Part shown: piece after piece, positions 10,423 to 18,723 of the stretch
Numbering within the stretch: position 1 is the first letter of the stretch
Layout of the letters: the number at the start of each line of letters is the position of its first letter
NCBI RefSeq assembly: GCF_014697125.1
Contig: NZ_JACJRG010000026.1
Coordinates: 1-64,000, forward strand
Direction of reading: 5' to 3'
DNA length: 64,000 nucleotides
Source of the DNA: Anabaena minutissima FACHB-250
GTDB lineage: Bacteria > Cyanobacteriota > Cyanobacteriia > Cyanobacteriales > Nostocaceae
Translations under genes and position numbers: made by a program
Notes under the pieces: generated by a model
Seen by the model: only the letters and a program-made list of their open reading frames with translations
Databases searched by the model: none
Told to the model about the DNA's origin: nothing

Positions 10423-11076
10423 ATGGCGATACAAGATATGACACTCAATTTATATTTACTGCGACATGGAGAAACTACTTTTAGTCAAAGTGGTAATTTT
10501 TGCGGTGAAACTGATGCAGAGTTAACATCTGAAGGGATGCAGATGGCATCTAGTTTTGCCGATGTTTATCAAAAATTGAAGTGGTCAGCAGTTTATGTTA
10601 GCCCAATGAAGCGTGCAATTGCAACGGCCCAGCCATTTTGTGATGCTATCGGTATGGATATGCAGTTGCGTGATGGACTTAGGGAAGGTAGTTACGGCGA
10701 ATGGGAAACTAAGAGTAAATCCTTTGCTCAAGAGAATTATGCTCAAAACTATATAAAATGGTTGACAGAACCAGCTTGGAATGCACCAATAGGTGGAGAA
10801 ACTGCGGTAGATATTGCTAACCGTTCTATGCCTGTAATTGCTGAAATTCAAGAAAAACATCGCCAAGGTAATGTTTTAGTGGTTTCCCATAAAGCCACGA
10901 TTCGGATTATGCTTTGCAGTTTACTGGGAATTGATTTGGGACGCTATCGCTATCGGGTGAATATTTTGGTCGCATCGGTAAGTATGGTGAAATTTGACGT
11001 TAATGGCCCTTTGCTAGAAATACTAGGCGATCGCCATCATATACCCGATCATATTCGCTCTCGTCCGGGAACATAA
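10423..11076 (+). CDS. Histidine phosphatase (phosphoglycerate mutase superfamily)
   Basis: The frame could begin at TTG 10384, ATG 10387, ATG 10423 or ATG 10438. The last two put the protein start just before the first beta strand (LNLYLLRHGET), which fits the family; none has a strong ribosome site. The phosphohistidine motif RHGE is intact. A GLREGSYGEWE segment and a late VVSHKATIRIML segment supply the second arginine region and the second catalytic His. At about 218 residues this is a normal single-domain branch-1 member. Family members include cofactor-dependent phosphoglycerate mutases, alpha-ribazole phosphatase (CobC) and sugar phosphatases; sequence alone does not settle the substrate. 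It is monocistronic. Confidence 0.8.
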   Translation: MAIQDMTLNLYLLRHGETTFSQSGNFCGETDAELTSEGMQMASSFADVYQKLKWSAVYVSPMKRAIATAQPFCDAIGMDMQLRDGLREGSYGEWETKSKSFAQENYAQNYIKWLTEPAWNAPIGGETAVDIANRSMPVIAEIQEKHRQGNVLVVSHKATIRIMLCSLLGIDLGRYRYRVNILVASVSMVKFDVNGPLLEILGDRHHIPDHIRSRPGT

Positions 11077-11705
11077 TAATCCCTACTTGTAGCATCGCTT
11101 GAGAACAAAAAAGAAAGGTTGAGGTAGGTATTTATAATACATGATTCCGAACAAAGTATTCTCATCTACTTTTCTAAAAGAATCATTGATTGGTAATTTC
11201 CTCCATACTCCATCATTCGCAGTCTTGCTTGGCTGTTCTCGGTCTTCATTAAATAATTCATTGACATCAGTAATGATTTTAGGGGAACGGTAAATTTAAG
11301 ACCAGCAGTATTACACCTTATTTAATCCACGATCCTAAACGCACAGGGAAAACTAGAAGCAGCGATCAGCTTTTACCGTTCGCAGATGGTTTTTGAACTA
11401 TCCCCGAAATTATAGGATGGGTCATGATGCGATCGCCATCGCACGAATACAGCATGGAAATTAATCACCAGTCTTCTAGCTCAAGTCTTTTCAAGAAGAC
11501 TAAGAAATATTTAAGTGGACTAAAATATTAAAAAGTGCCTGGACGTGTGACCGTGTTTCCACTCCAAGCACTCTTAATTTTCAATTTGCTCCTCACACTC
11601 CTAGAGAGTAACACTGCTTTGAAATAAAAGCTAGTGTTATTAGTGACACTTTAGAAACTGGACAGGTGACAGGGGACAGGGGACAGTAAACAGTGATCAC
11701 TGCCA
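11077..11705. other. Intergenic with a TPR-like relic
   Basis: 629 bases with no intact gene. The frame at 11341-11415 reads AQGKLEAAISFYRSQMVFEL then a stop. It resembles the end of a tetratricopeptide repeat and is probably a gene remnant. The right end holds heptanucleotide-type repeat sequence (GGTGACAGGGGACAGGGGACAG, 11664-11685). Confidence 0.4.
11534..11572. terminator. Possible bidirectional hairpin
   Basis: AGTGCCTGGA and TCCAAGCACT form a 10-bp stem with one mismatch, between the convergent phosphatase gene and purH. An A-run precedes it and TTAATTTT follows, so it could terminate transcription in either direction. Confidence 0.35.
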
Positions 11706-13244
11706 TTAGTGTAAAAAGTGACGTGTACCAGTCAACACCATGACCAAACCCAGTTCGTTAGCGGCTTTGATGGAATCTTGATCACGTAAACTTCCCCCTG
11801 GTTGTACAATGGCGGTGATACCGGCGGCGGCGGCGGTTCTGACGGAATCATCGAAGGGGAAAAATCCGTCACTGGCGAGAGTTGCACCTTGAGCTTTGTC
11901 TCCAGCTTGTTCTAGGGCGATTTTGGTTGAACCAACGCGGTTCATTTGCCCAGCACCGACACCTAGAGTAGTGCGATCGCTTGTGAGTACAATGGCATTA
12001 GATTTAACGTGTTTGCAAACCTTCCAAGCAAACAGCATTTCGGCTAACTCGTTGGGTGTGGGTTGGCGTTCTGTGACAACTTGCCATTTACTAGAATCTG
12101 CAATGATATCATCGGCAGCTTGGACTAAGAAACCACCTGCAATTTGTTTGACTAGAGTTTTAGCCCCACTGCTCAAATCGGCTAAAGTCAAAATCCGCAC
12201 ATTAGATTTTTTAGACAGAATTTTTTGCGCTTCTGCATCACAATCAGGTGCAACTACACATTCTAAAAATGTCTTAGTTAATTCGCTGGCGGTAGCTGCA
12301 TCTATGGGACGATTGAGGGCGACAATCCCACCAAATGCAGAGATAGAATCAGCATTGAAAGCCTTTTGATAGGCTTCAACAATGGTGTTTCCTAACGCTG
12401 TACCGCAGGGATTGGTATGTTTGATGATGGTAGCGGCTGGTGTATCTGGAAATTCAGTAATAATCCGCCGGGCGGCTTCTAAGTCAACTAAGTTATTGTA
12501 ACTGAGTTCTTTACCTTGCAATTTCGTAGCCGCAGCCCATCCACTGGGAGTAGAGCCAGTTTGATACCAAGCAGCAGTTTGATGGGGGTTTTCACCGTAA
12601 CGCAGAGATTGTAATTGTGTCCCGCTTAGGGTGTGCTGTTGGGGAAGGGATTCTGAAGATTGTTGAGAGAGGTAAGATGCGATCGCTTGATCATAACTAC
12701 CAGTATGCAAAAATCCTTTTAAAGCCGCCTTCTGGCGAAACTCTAGGGATGCTTCCCCGTTATTTTGCCGTAATTCCTGCAAATATTCGTCATACTGCGC
12801 TGGATCACATAATACCGTGAGATGAGCAAAGTTTTTTGATGATGCCCGTAACATCGCCGGGCCACCAATATCAATATTTTCAACCGCTTCTGCTAATGTT
12901 ACCCCTGGTTTAGCGATCGTCGCCTCAAAGGGATAAAGATTCACCACCACCAAATCAATCGGGCGAATTTGGTTATTGTCCAAGTCTGTAACATCACTAG
13001 CCACATCCCGCCGTGCCAAAATCCCGCCATGAATGCGGGGGTGTAGTGTTTTGACTCGCCCACCTAAAATTTCTGGTGAACCTGTGTAATCAGAAACCTT
13101 GGTCACTGGTATTCCCGCATCTTTGAGGGCTTTCGCTGTTCCCCCACTGCTGATTAAGTCAAATGCAAATTCTTCCACTAAACTACGGGCTAGGTCAATT
13201 AAACCAGTTTTGTTAGATACACTCAGCAGTGCTAGACGCGCCAT
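11706..13244 (-). CDS. purH: Bifunctional AICAR formyltransferase / IMP cyclohydrolase PurH
   Basis: 512 residues, the usual length. It carries out the last two steps of de novo purine synthesis: formyl transfer from 10-formyl-tetrahydrofolate to AICAR, then ring closure to IMP. The N-terminal MGS-like cyclohydrolase domain (about residues 1-150) shows SVSNKTGL, SSGGTAKAL and RVKTLHPRIHGG. The C-terminal transformylase domain shows LRYGENPHQTAAWY, IIKHTNPCG, VGAGQMNRVGS and SDGFFPFDD, which cover the substrate and folate sites. The ATG start at 13244 gives the canonical N-terminus MARLALLSVSNK. It is transcribed alone, divergent from the caspase-EAL gene. Confidence 0.97.
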   Translation of the reverse strand: MARLALLSVSNKTGLIDLARSLVEEFAFDLISSGGTAKALKDAGIPVTKVSDYTGSPEILGGRVKTLHPRIHGGILARRDVASDVTDLDNNQIRPIDLVVVNLYPFEATIAKPGVTLAEAVENIDIGGPAMLRASSKNFAHLTVLCDPAQYDEYLQELRQNNGEASLEFRQKAALKGFLHTGSYDQAIASYLSQQSSESLPQQHTLSGTQLQSLRYGENPHQTAAWYQTGSTPSGWAAATKLQGKELSYNNLVDLEAARRIITEFPDTPAATIIKHTNPCGTALGNTIVEAYQKAFNADSISAFGGIVALNRPIDAATASELTKTFLECVVAPDCDAEAQKILSKKSNVRILTLADLSSGAKTLVKQIAGGFLVQAADDIIADSSKWQVVTERQPTPNELAEMLFAWKVCKHVKSNAIVLTSDRTTLGVGAGQMNRVGSTKIALEQAGDKAQGATLASDGFFPFDDSVRTAAAAGITAIVQPGGSLRDQDSIKAANELGLVMVLTGTRHFLH

Positions 13245-13425
13245 GTCTCAATTCCTTAGATGCGAAAGACTCCAATTCTTACATAACCTAGGGTTCACTT
13301 CAAGACCATGTGGAATGGTTAGCATTTATGTAATTGAAATTAGCATGGCTAATGATTAGTATAAGTACAGATGTTAATTTCATCATAATCATACATGATT
13401 TTTTTATATACGGAGGTAACAGAAA

Positions 13426-15696
13426 ATGAATGCTAATGGAACTACCTACGCTGTTTTAATAGGTATTAATAATTACAATGATTCTCTCAATTTACCAAAT
13501 CTTGAGTATGCTGAAAAAGATTGCCAAGATTTATATGAGGTTATAACTAATCCAGAAAATGGTATTTTTTGCCCAGAAAATGTAACTTTATTGCTAGGAG
13601 AAAATGCGAGTACAAATAATGTATGGGAATTACTTTTTAGAGAAATTGTAACAAAACCAAATAATAATGATACTGTTTTAGTCTATTTTTCGGGGCATGG
13701 ATTTATTCTGGGTGAACAAAATCAAAAAGCTTATTTGGGAACTTATGATGTAGATATTGTAAACCTACTTACAAAAAATAGAAGAGCAGGATTAAGAATG
13801 GATGATCTATATGAGGATGTCTTCTCTATTTCTCCTGCAAAATGCGTTCTTTTTATCTTGGATAGCTGCCATAGTGGAGCATTTGTTCCTTCTATTACAA
13901 AAGGAACAAATACTGAAATAAGCAAAATACAGACTGATAAAAAATTGGTAGACAAAGGATTATTTTCCCAAGAAAGTGGTAGAGTTGCCATAGTTTCATG
14001 CCCACCTGATCTTCCGTCCTATGAAAGTAAAGAATTTGAAAATAGTATTTTTACACACTATTTAATTCGTGGTTTAAAAGGAGGAGCGATTGAAAAAGAA
14101 ACTGGAGAAGTTACTGTTGATAGCTTATTAACTTATATACGAAATCATGCCCCTTCCAAACAACTACCAGGACGATATGGACAGGACTATGGACGAATTG
14201 TTATTGCTAAGTCTAGCCCTGGTTGGGAATACGAAAATACTCAAAAACAAACTATTATTAATGTTTCTAGAAACCCATTAAAATCTCAAGTTAATTTTCA
14301 ATTAAATCCTTTAAAAAATCCGTTTGAATCATATAAAAGTTTTATTGATAGGTTAATACAATTCTTAAAAGATGATTTTCCAGTTTCTAATATAGAAAGC
14401 AGGATTTTAGAAGCAGTTCGTTATACTTGTGAGGCTAATTTTGTAGCTGTAATTAGACAAACTGAAAATAATTGGATTGTTAGAGAGCAAAGTAGTTTCA
14501 AAGTAGAAGAATTATCTCAAGAAGCTTATATTAAAAATATAATTACACAAATTTCACCAATTATTTCTTCAAGAAAAAATATTTTTAATCGAGATTATCA
14601 TGGCTCGTATCTTATTGATGAAGAAAGCGATTGTACTAAAGTATTTATGTTTGTTCCTTTGCCATCTAAATCAACAAAAGATTTAATGATAATTTGTGGA
14701 TTAGCTAAAAATTCATACTTTTTAGAAGAAGTATACGGACGAATTCTAGGATCTCTATACTCTGCAACTTACGAGTTAACTTATCTCCAAAATTCTTTGT
14801 TAGAAGCTGCTATCATTGATGATCTCAAAAAAACTTATGGATATGTTTCTCTAGAACTTTATTATCGTAGATTTCAATTATTTTGTGAGCGTCTTAATGA
14901 AATGATAATTCATTTCCAACCAATTCTATACTTAAGTCCAAAACGCCCATATATATATAGTTGGGAAGCTTTAGCACGCGATCCACAAATTAGCTCCGTT
15001 CCTAATGATCTGTTTAAAGCAGCAGAACTTTGGGGGCTTCAATTCATGCTTGAACTTGATATATATTTTATACGAACTGCTGTAGTTTCTTATCATAAAG
15101 CCTATATGAATAATCCAGGTAGACGAAGAAGTGAAGACATACAAGAATTATCCGTTAATGTATATCCACAATCATTGATGCACGAAGCATACTTTCAGGC
15201 TGTAAAGGAAATTCTAGCTGATGAAGAACTTATCCAATCTGAAAAATTAATATTAGAAATTTCTGAAAAGTTGCCCCTTCCAGATAATTTAGAAGTTTTT
15301 CGGAAACAATTAGGCACTTACGTGCGTGATTTAAAGATTGGGTTTGCTATTGATGATTTTGGTGTCGGTCATGCTTCAGTAAGTCGTCTAATCGGGTTGA
15401 ATCCCGCTCATGTTAAGATAGACCGGGAGATACTTCAGCAAGTAACTATTAATCCCAACTCTATTGATATTATATGCCGATTTGTTCTTGACCTTGTTAG
15501 TGAAGGACGTTCTCATGCACCAAAAGTAGTTATTGAAGGATTCGATAGCACAAGTCCAGTAACTCTAGGAAAATTACATAAACTCGGAATTCGATATGTT
15601 CAAGGGTATATAGTGGGAAAAGCGGGAAATGAAATAGGTCGTCTTGATACACAACAACGTGACTACCTTAAAAATATTATTAGCAGTACAGATTAA
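13426..15696 (+). CDS. Caspase-like (orthocaspase) - GAF-like - EAL fusion protein
   Basis: 756 residues from ATG with GGAGGT 8 bases upstream. Residues 1-265 are a C14 caspase-like domain with the catalytic His in YFSGHG (H91) and Cys in LDSCHSG (C148). Residues of about 300-455 look like a GAF sensor module. Residues of about 480-750 form an EAL domain that keeps the expected active-site set: E514 of EAL, the SVNV Asn, the ILEISE acidic residues, D643-D644 of DDFG, K664 of VKID, E704 and Q726. The EAL part should therefore hydrolyse cyclic di-GMP, and the N-terminus should cleave proteins after basic residues, as orthocaspases do. No signal peptide or membrane helix is seen. Its base composition is AT-richer than purH and coaBC nearby, which could mean transfer. 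Physiological role is unknown. Confidence 0.85.
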   Translation: MNANGTTYAVLIGINNYNDSLNLPNLEYAEKDCQDLYEVITNPENGIFCPENVTLLLGENASTNNVWELLFREIVTKPNNNDTVLVYFSGHGFILGEQNQKAYLGTYDVDIVNLLTKNRRAGLRMDDLYEDVFSISPAKCVLFILDSCHSGAFVPSITKGTNTEISKIQTDKKLVDKGLFSQESGRVAIVSCPPDLPSYESKEFENSIFTHYLIRGLKGGAIEKETGEVTVDSLLTYIRNHAPSKQLPGRYGQDYGRIVIAKSSPGWEYENTQKQTIINVSRNPLKSQVNFQLNPLKNPFESYKSFIDRLIQFLKDDFPVSNIESRILEAVRYTCEANFVAVIRQTENNWIVREQSSFKVEELSQEAYIKNIITQISPIISSRKNIFNRDYHGSYLIDEESDCTKVFMFVPLPSKSTKDLMIICGLAKNSYFLEEVYGRILGSLYSATYELTYLQNSLLEAAIIDDLKKTYGYVSLELYYRRFQLFCERLNEMIIHFQPILYLSPKRPYIYSWEALARDPQISSVPNDLFKAAELWGLQFMLELDIYFIRTAVVSYHKAYMNNPGRRRSEDIQELSVNVYPQSLMHEAYFQAVKEILADEELIQSEKLILEISEKLPLPDNLEVFRKQLGTYVRDLKIGFAIDDFGVGHASVSRLIGLNPAHVKIDREILQQVTINPNSIDIICRFVLDLVSEGRSHAPKVVIEGFDSTSPVTLGKLHKLGIRYVQGYIVGKAGNEIGRLDTQQRDYLKNIISSTD

Positions 15697-15748
15697 ACAA
15701 TAGCAAACTATATATATTGATCTGAGATATTGTTAGGTATCCTGTTTA

Positions 15749-16396
15749 TTGACGAGTTATAAATTCAGGAGTAAGCCTCTGTCTTTGCAATACATTACCG
15801 TTCCCCCTGCTAATTCGCAAACGCCCGCCGGCTTAGTTGTGACATTGCATGGTTGGGGAGCTAACGCTGAGGATGTGGCATCTTTAATACCCCATATCAA
15901 CTTACCTCATTATCAGTTTGTACTTCCTAATGCACCTTTTCCTTTTCCTCATTCTCCTCTTGGTAGAGCATGGTATGACTTGAGCGTGGAGAATATGTAT
16001 CAAGGGTTAAGAGAAAGTCGGCAAATATTGACAGATTTTTTGCTGTCTTTAGAAGCTAGTACAGGCGTACCTTTATCACGGACTGTTTTGAGTGGGTTTT
16101 CGCAAGGGGGAGCAATGACTCTAGATGTCGGCTCTAAATTGCCTTTAGCCGGCTTAGTTGTGATGAGTGGGTATTTACATCCTGATGCGATCGCAACAAA
16201 TCATAATTTACCACCAATTTTAATTATGCACGGCAGGCGTGATGAGGTTGTACCATTACAGGCGGCTGTCAAGGCTAGGGAAACTGTAGCATCCTTGGGA
16301 GTTGCAGCCGAATATCATGAGTTTGACACAGGGCATGAAATTAATTTGCAAATGTTAGATGTGGCACGGAATTTCATGATGAAAACAATTGTTTAG
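15749..16396 (+). CDS. Alpha/beta hydrolase, carboxylesterase/phospholipase family
   Basis: About 215 residues. The frame starts at TTG 15749; a second TTG at 15785 lies downstream of an AGGAG and would give LSLQYITVPP, so the start is uncertain. Motifs are LHGWGANAEDV (oxyanion region), the nucleophile elbow SGFSQGG, an acid in HGRRDEVVP and a catalytic His in FDTGHEI. This is the small cytosolic esterase/lysophospholipase (YpfH/EstB-like) type. It has no signal peptide. Substrate is probably a short acyl ester; exact role unknown. Confidence 0.85.
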   Translation: MTSYKFRSKPLSLQYITVPPANSQTPAGLVVTLHGWGANAEDVASLIPHINLPHYQFVLPNAPFPFPHSPLGRAWYDLSVENMYQGLRESRQILTDFLLSLEASTGVPLSRTVLSGFSQGGAMTLDVGSKLPLAGLVVMSGYLHPDAIATNHNLPPILIMHGRRDEVVPLQAAVKARETVASLGVAAEYHEFDTGHEINLQMLDVARNFMMKTIV

Positions 16397-16551
16397 TCAG
16401 GGTTACAAATCTTTGACAAAATATGGTATAAATCCTGAAAAATTTTAGAAAATCCATGCCATCTAGTGAGTAATATAGATTGGGTGGCACTATATTCGTG
16501 CTACTTGACCCGTGCTGGGTGCGAATGCTGCATAAGGGAGGGGCGAGCATT

Positions 16552-16764
16552 ATGACAACTCTGAGCATTTCTAAGAAAGAAATCGCTGCTATGACCGCCG
16601 CAGAGGTGGAGGAATTGGCTAATCGTCTAGAAATGGATAATTACAGCAATGCTTTTGAGGGTTTGAATGACTGGCATCTACTGCGAGCGATCGCGTTTCA
16701 GCGTCCTGAATTAGTAGAACCCTACATCCATCTCTTAGATTTAGAACCCTACGATGAGGCATAA
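16552..16764 (+). CDS. Small conserved cyanobacterial protein, DUF2555-like
   Basis: 70 residues from ATG with GGGAGGGG just upstream; the longer frame from 16480 is not needed. The sequence is acidic and helical (EEIAAMTAAEVEELA-like start, FEGLNDWHLLRAIAFQRPELVEPYIHLLDLE core). I recall this as the DUF2555 family, restricted to cyanobacteria and often near coaBC, as it is here. No catalytic residues are evident. Function unknown. Confidence 0.65.
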   Translation: MTTLSISKKEIAAMTAAEVEELANRLEMDNYSNAFEGLNDWHLLRAIAFQRPELVEPYIHLLDLEPYDEA

Positions 16765-16960
16765 GTGTTTGAGTTAAGTCTAATCTACAGCAATTCTTAA
16801 TTGTTGGCAATCCATTTTGATAGAGAAAATTCACAATTAGACTAGTACAGCACGAGACAAAAACTCAAACCTGTATTCCCATAAATACATAGTACCGCCG
16901 CAGATTGTGATCCTCACTTTCTGCGGCTTCATATTAAATTATCACTCCTAACTTTTTGCT

Positions 16961-18217
16961 ATGGCTAATTCTCAACCCCAAACTGAAAACCGCCAACCCA
17001 GAGTTTTAATTGGTGTAGGTGGTGGTATTGCTGCTTATAAAGTTTGTGAGGTGGTTTCGACGTTGTTTAAAGCAGGGGTAGAAGTTCGAGTTATCCTCAC
17101 CCGTTCAGCACAGGAATTTATTACACCTCTAACTTTATCTACCCTTTCCCGCCACCAAGCCTATACAGATAATGATTTCTGGCAACCAACTCACTCTCGT
17201 CCGTTGCATATTGAGTTGGGGGAGTGGGCAGATTTGTTAGTTATTGCCCCTCTGACGGCTAATACATTGGCTAAGTTAACTTATGGTATGGCAGATAATT
17301 TACTGACTAATACTGTGTTAGCTTCCACTTGTCCAGTATTGTTAGCCCCGGCAATGAATACTGATATGTGGGAACAGTTAACGGTGCAGCGTAATTGGCA
17401 GCAGTTACTAGAAGATAGCAGATATCACGGCATGAGTACGGCATCGGGATTATTGGCGTGCGATCGCGTCGGTGCTGGTAGAATGGCAGAACCTCCGGCA
17501 ATTGTGACTTATATTCATTCGCTGCTACATACTAAGGGTAAGCGTGATTTAGTTGGGAAGCAAGTTTTAATTAGTGCTGGCGGTACACGAGAATATCTTG
17601 ATCCCGTGCGGTTTATTGGTAATCCTTCAACTGGGAAAATGGGACTAGCTTTAGCACAAGCCGCCCTGCACCGAGGGGCAAAAATAACATTAGTACATGG
17701 CGTAGCTACGTGGGATGTACCCTTGGGAGTGCAAGCAATTCCTGTGATTACTGCTGAAGAAATGCAGCAGGTGATGCTGGAATATTTACCTAATGCAGAT
17801 GTCATTGTTATGTCTGCGGCGGTAGCTGATGTCAAGCCCAAAGATTATAGCTCAGAGAAATTACCCAAGCGATCGCTCCCCCAATCTTTATCTTTAGCAC
17901 CTGTCCCTGATATCGTCGCCCAGTTAGCCCAACTCAAACAACCCCATCAGTTTTTAATTGGCTTTGCAGCCCAAACTGGGGACATTATCACGCCAGCAAT
18001 GGAAAAACTCCGGAGTAAAAAACTAGATGCCATTGTCGCCAATCCTATCGATCAACCTGATAGTGGTTTTGGTAGCAATAATAACCAAGCAATATTTTTA
18101 GACAGTCAAGGGCAGCAAGTCAGAATCGCACCCTGTTCTAAATTACAAATGGCACACCATTTATTTGATTTTGTGACAGCAGAACCGAACAAATACTTAG
18201 GGAATATACGGGAGTAG
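16961..18217 (+). CDS. coaBC: CoaBC: phosphopantothenoylcysteine decarboxylase / phosphopantothenate-cysteine ligase
   Basis: 418 residues, normal for the bifunctional enzyme of coenzyme A synthesis. The N-terminal CoaC half (about 1-190) is an FMN flavodoxin-like decarboxylase with GVGGGIAAYK, the PAMNTDMW substrate motif and a catalytic Cys in ACDRVGAGRMAEP. The C-terminal CoaB half has SAGGTREYLDPVRFIGN, STGKMG, SAAVADVKP and the KLPK nucleotide-handling motif. The pathway supplies phosphopantetheine, which carrier proteins such as those in the lipid cluster need; this is a general link, not evidence of co-regulation. Confidence 0.96.
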   Translation: MANSQPQTENRQPRVLIGVGGGIAAYKVCEVVSTLFKAGVEVRVILTRSAQEFITPLTLSTLSRHQAYTDNDFWQPTHSRPLHIELGEWADLLVIAPLTANTLAKLTYGMADNLLTNTVLASTCPVLLAPAMNTDMWEQLTVQRNWQQLLEDSRYHGMSTASGLLACDRVGAGRMAEPPAIVTYIHSLLHTKGKRDLVGKQVLISAGGTREYLDPVRFIGNPSTGKMGLALAQAALHRGAKITLVHGVATWDVPLGVQAIPVITAEEMQQVMLEYLPNADVIVMSAAVADVKPKDYSSEKLPKRSLPQSLSLAPVPDIVAQLAQLKQPHQFLIGFAAQTGDIITPAMEKLRSKKLDAIVANPIDQPDSGFGSNNNQAIFLDSQGQQVRIAPCSKLQMAHHLFDFVTAEPNKYLGNIRE

Positions 18218-18558
18218 GAATAGAACTGCGTAGGCGGAGCATCGTTATAGACATCGCCTCTAATCTACTGATCCTCCTGATTTTTCACGTTATATGGAAA
18301 TTCGGGATCATAAAGCCTGTTTCTTAACAAAAAATTCCAGTATATTTCCGAAAACTGCAAACTTGATATTGCCCCCATCCTCTATAATCATAGCAATCTA
18401 AAATTAACGCTATGTGTGACTTACTCTTGAAATCCCTCCCGGCAAGGAGAGAGGCTTTGATTCTTGCTTCCTTTCCCTACTAGAGGATGAGTTGGGTTTA
18501 GGTTTGAAAGCAAGTTGCACACGAAGTAAATTAACATATTTTTATTTCTCTACTTTAG

Positions 18559-18723
18559 ATATATGCAACTGAAGTTATTAAAGACCCTATTTGGAATACA
18601 CCGGAAGTTTATCAAGATGGTTCTCAAACAGAAGCCCACTTGCAAGAAATAATTACACAATCTAGTATGGCTGTACCAATTAGAAAAGAAGTGTTGCAAA
18701 ATCATCAGGAGAATCAATTATGA
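18559..18723 (+). pseudogene. Truncated gene coupled to the protease gene
   Basis: A 54-codon frame with no start codon follows an in-frame TAG and reads protein-like (DPIWNTPEVYQDGSQTEAHL, then SSMAVPIRKEVLQNHQENQL). Its stop TGA overlaps the ATG of the next gene as ATGA, the usual arrangement of translationally coupled genes. It therefore looks like the 3' remnant of a real upstream operon partner whose 5' part was lost. Family not recognised. Confidence 0.4.

Noticed and set aside
11896..12369. Opposite-strand frame of 157 codons inside purH
   Set aside because: It lies entirely within the well-supported purH gene and its composition is that of an antisense shadow.
16480..16551. 24-codon N-terminal extension of the DUF2555-like protein
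   Set aside because: The ATG at 16552 has a strong ribosome site directly upstream and gives the family's usual N-terminus.
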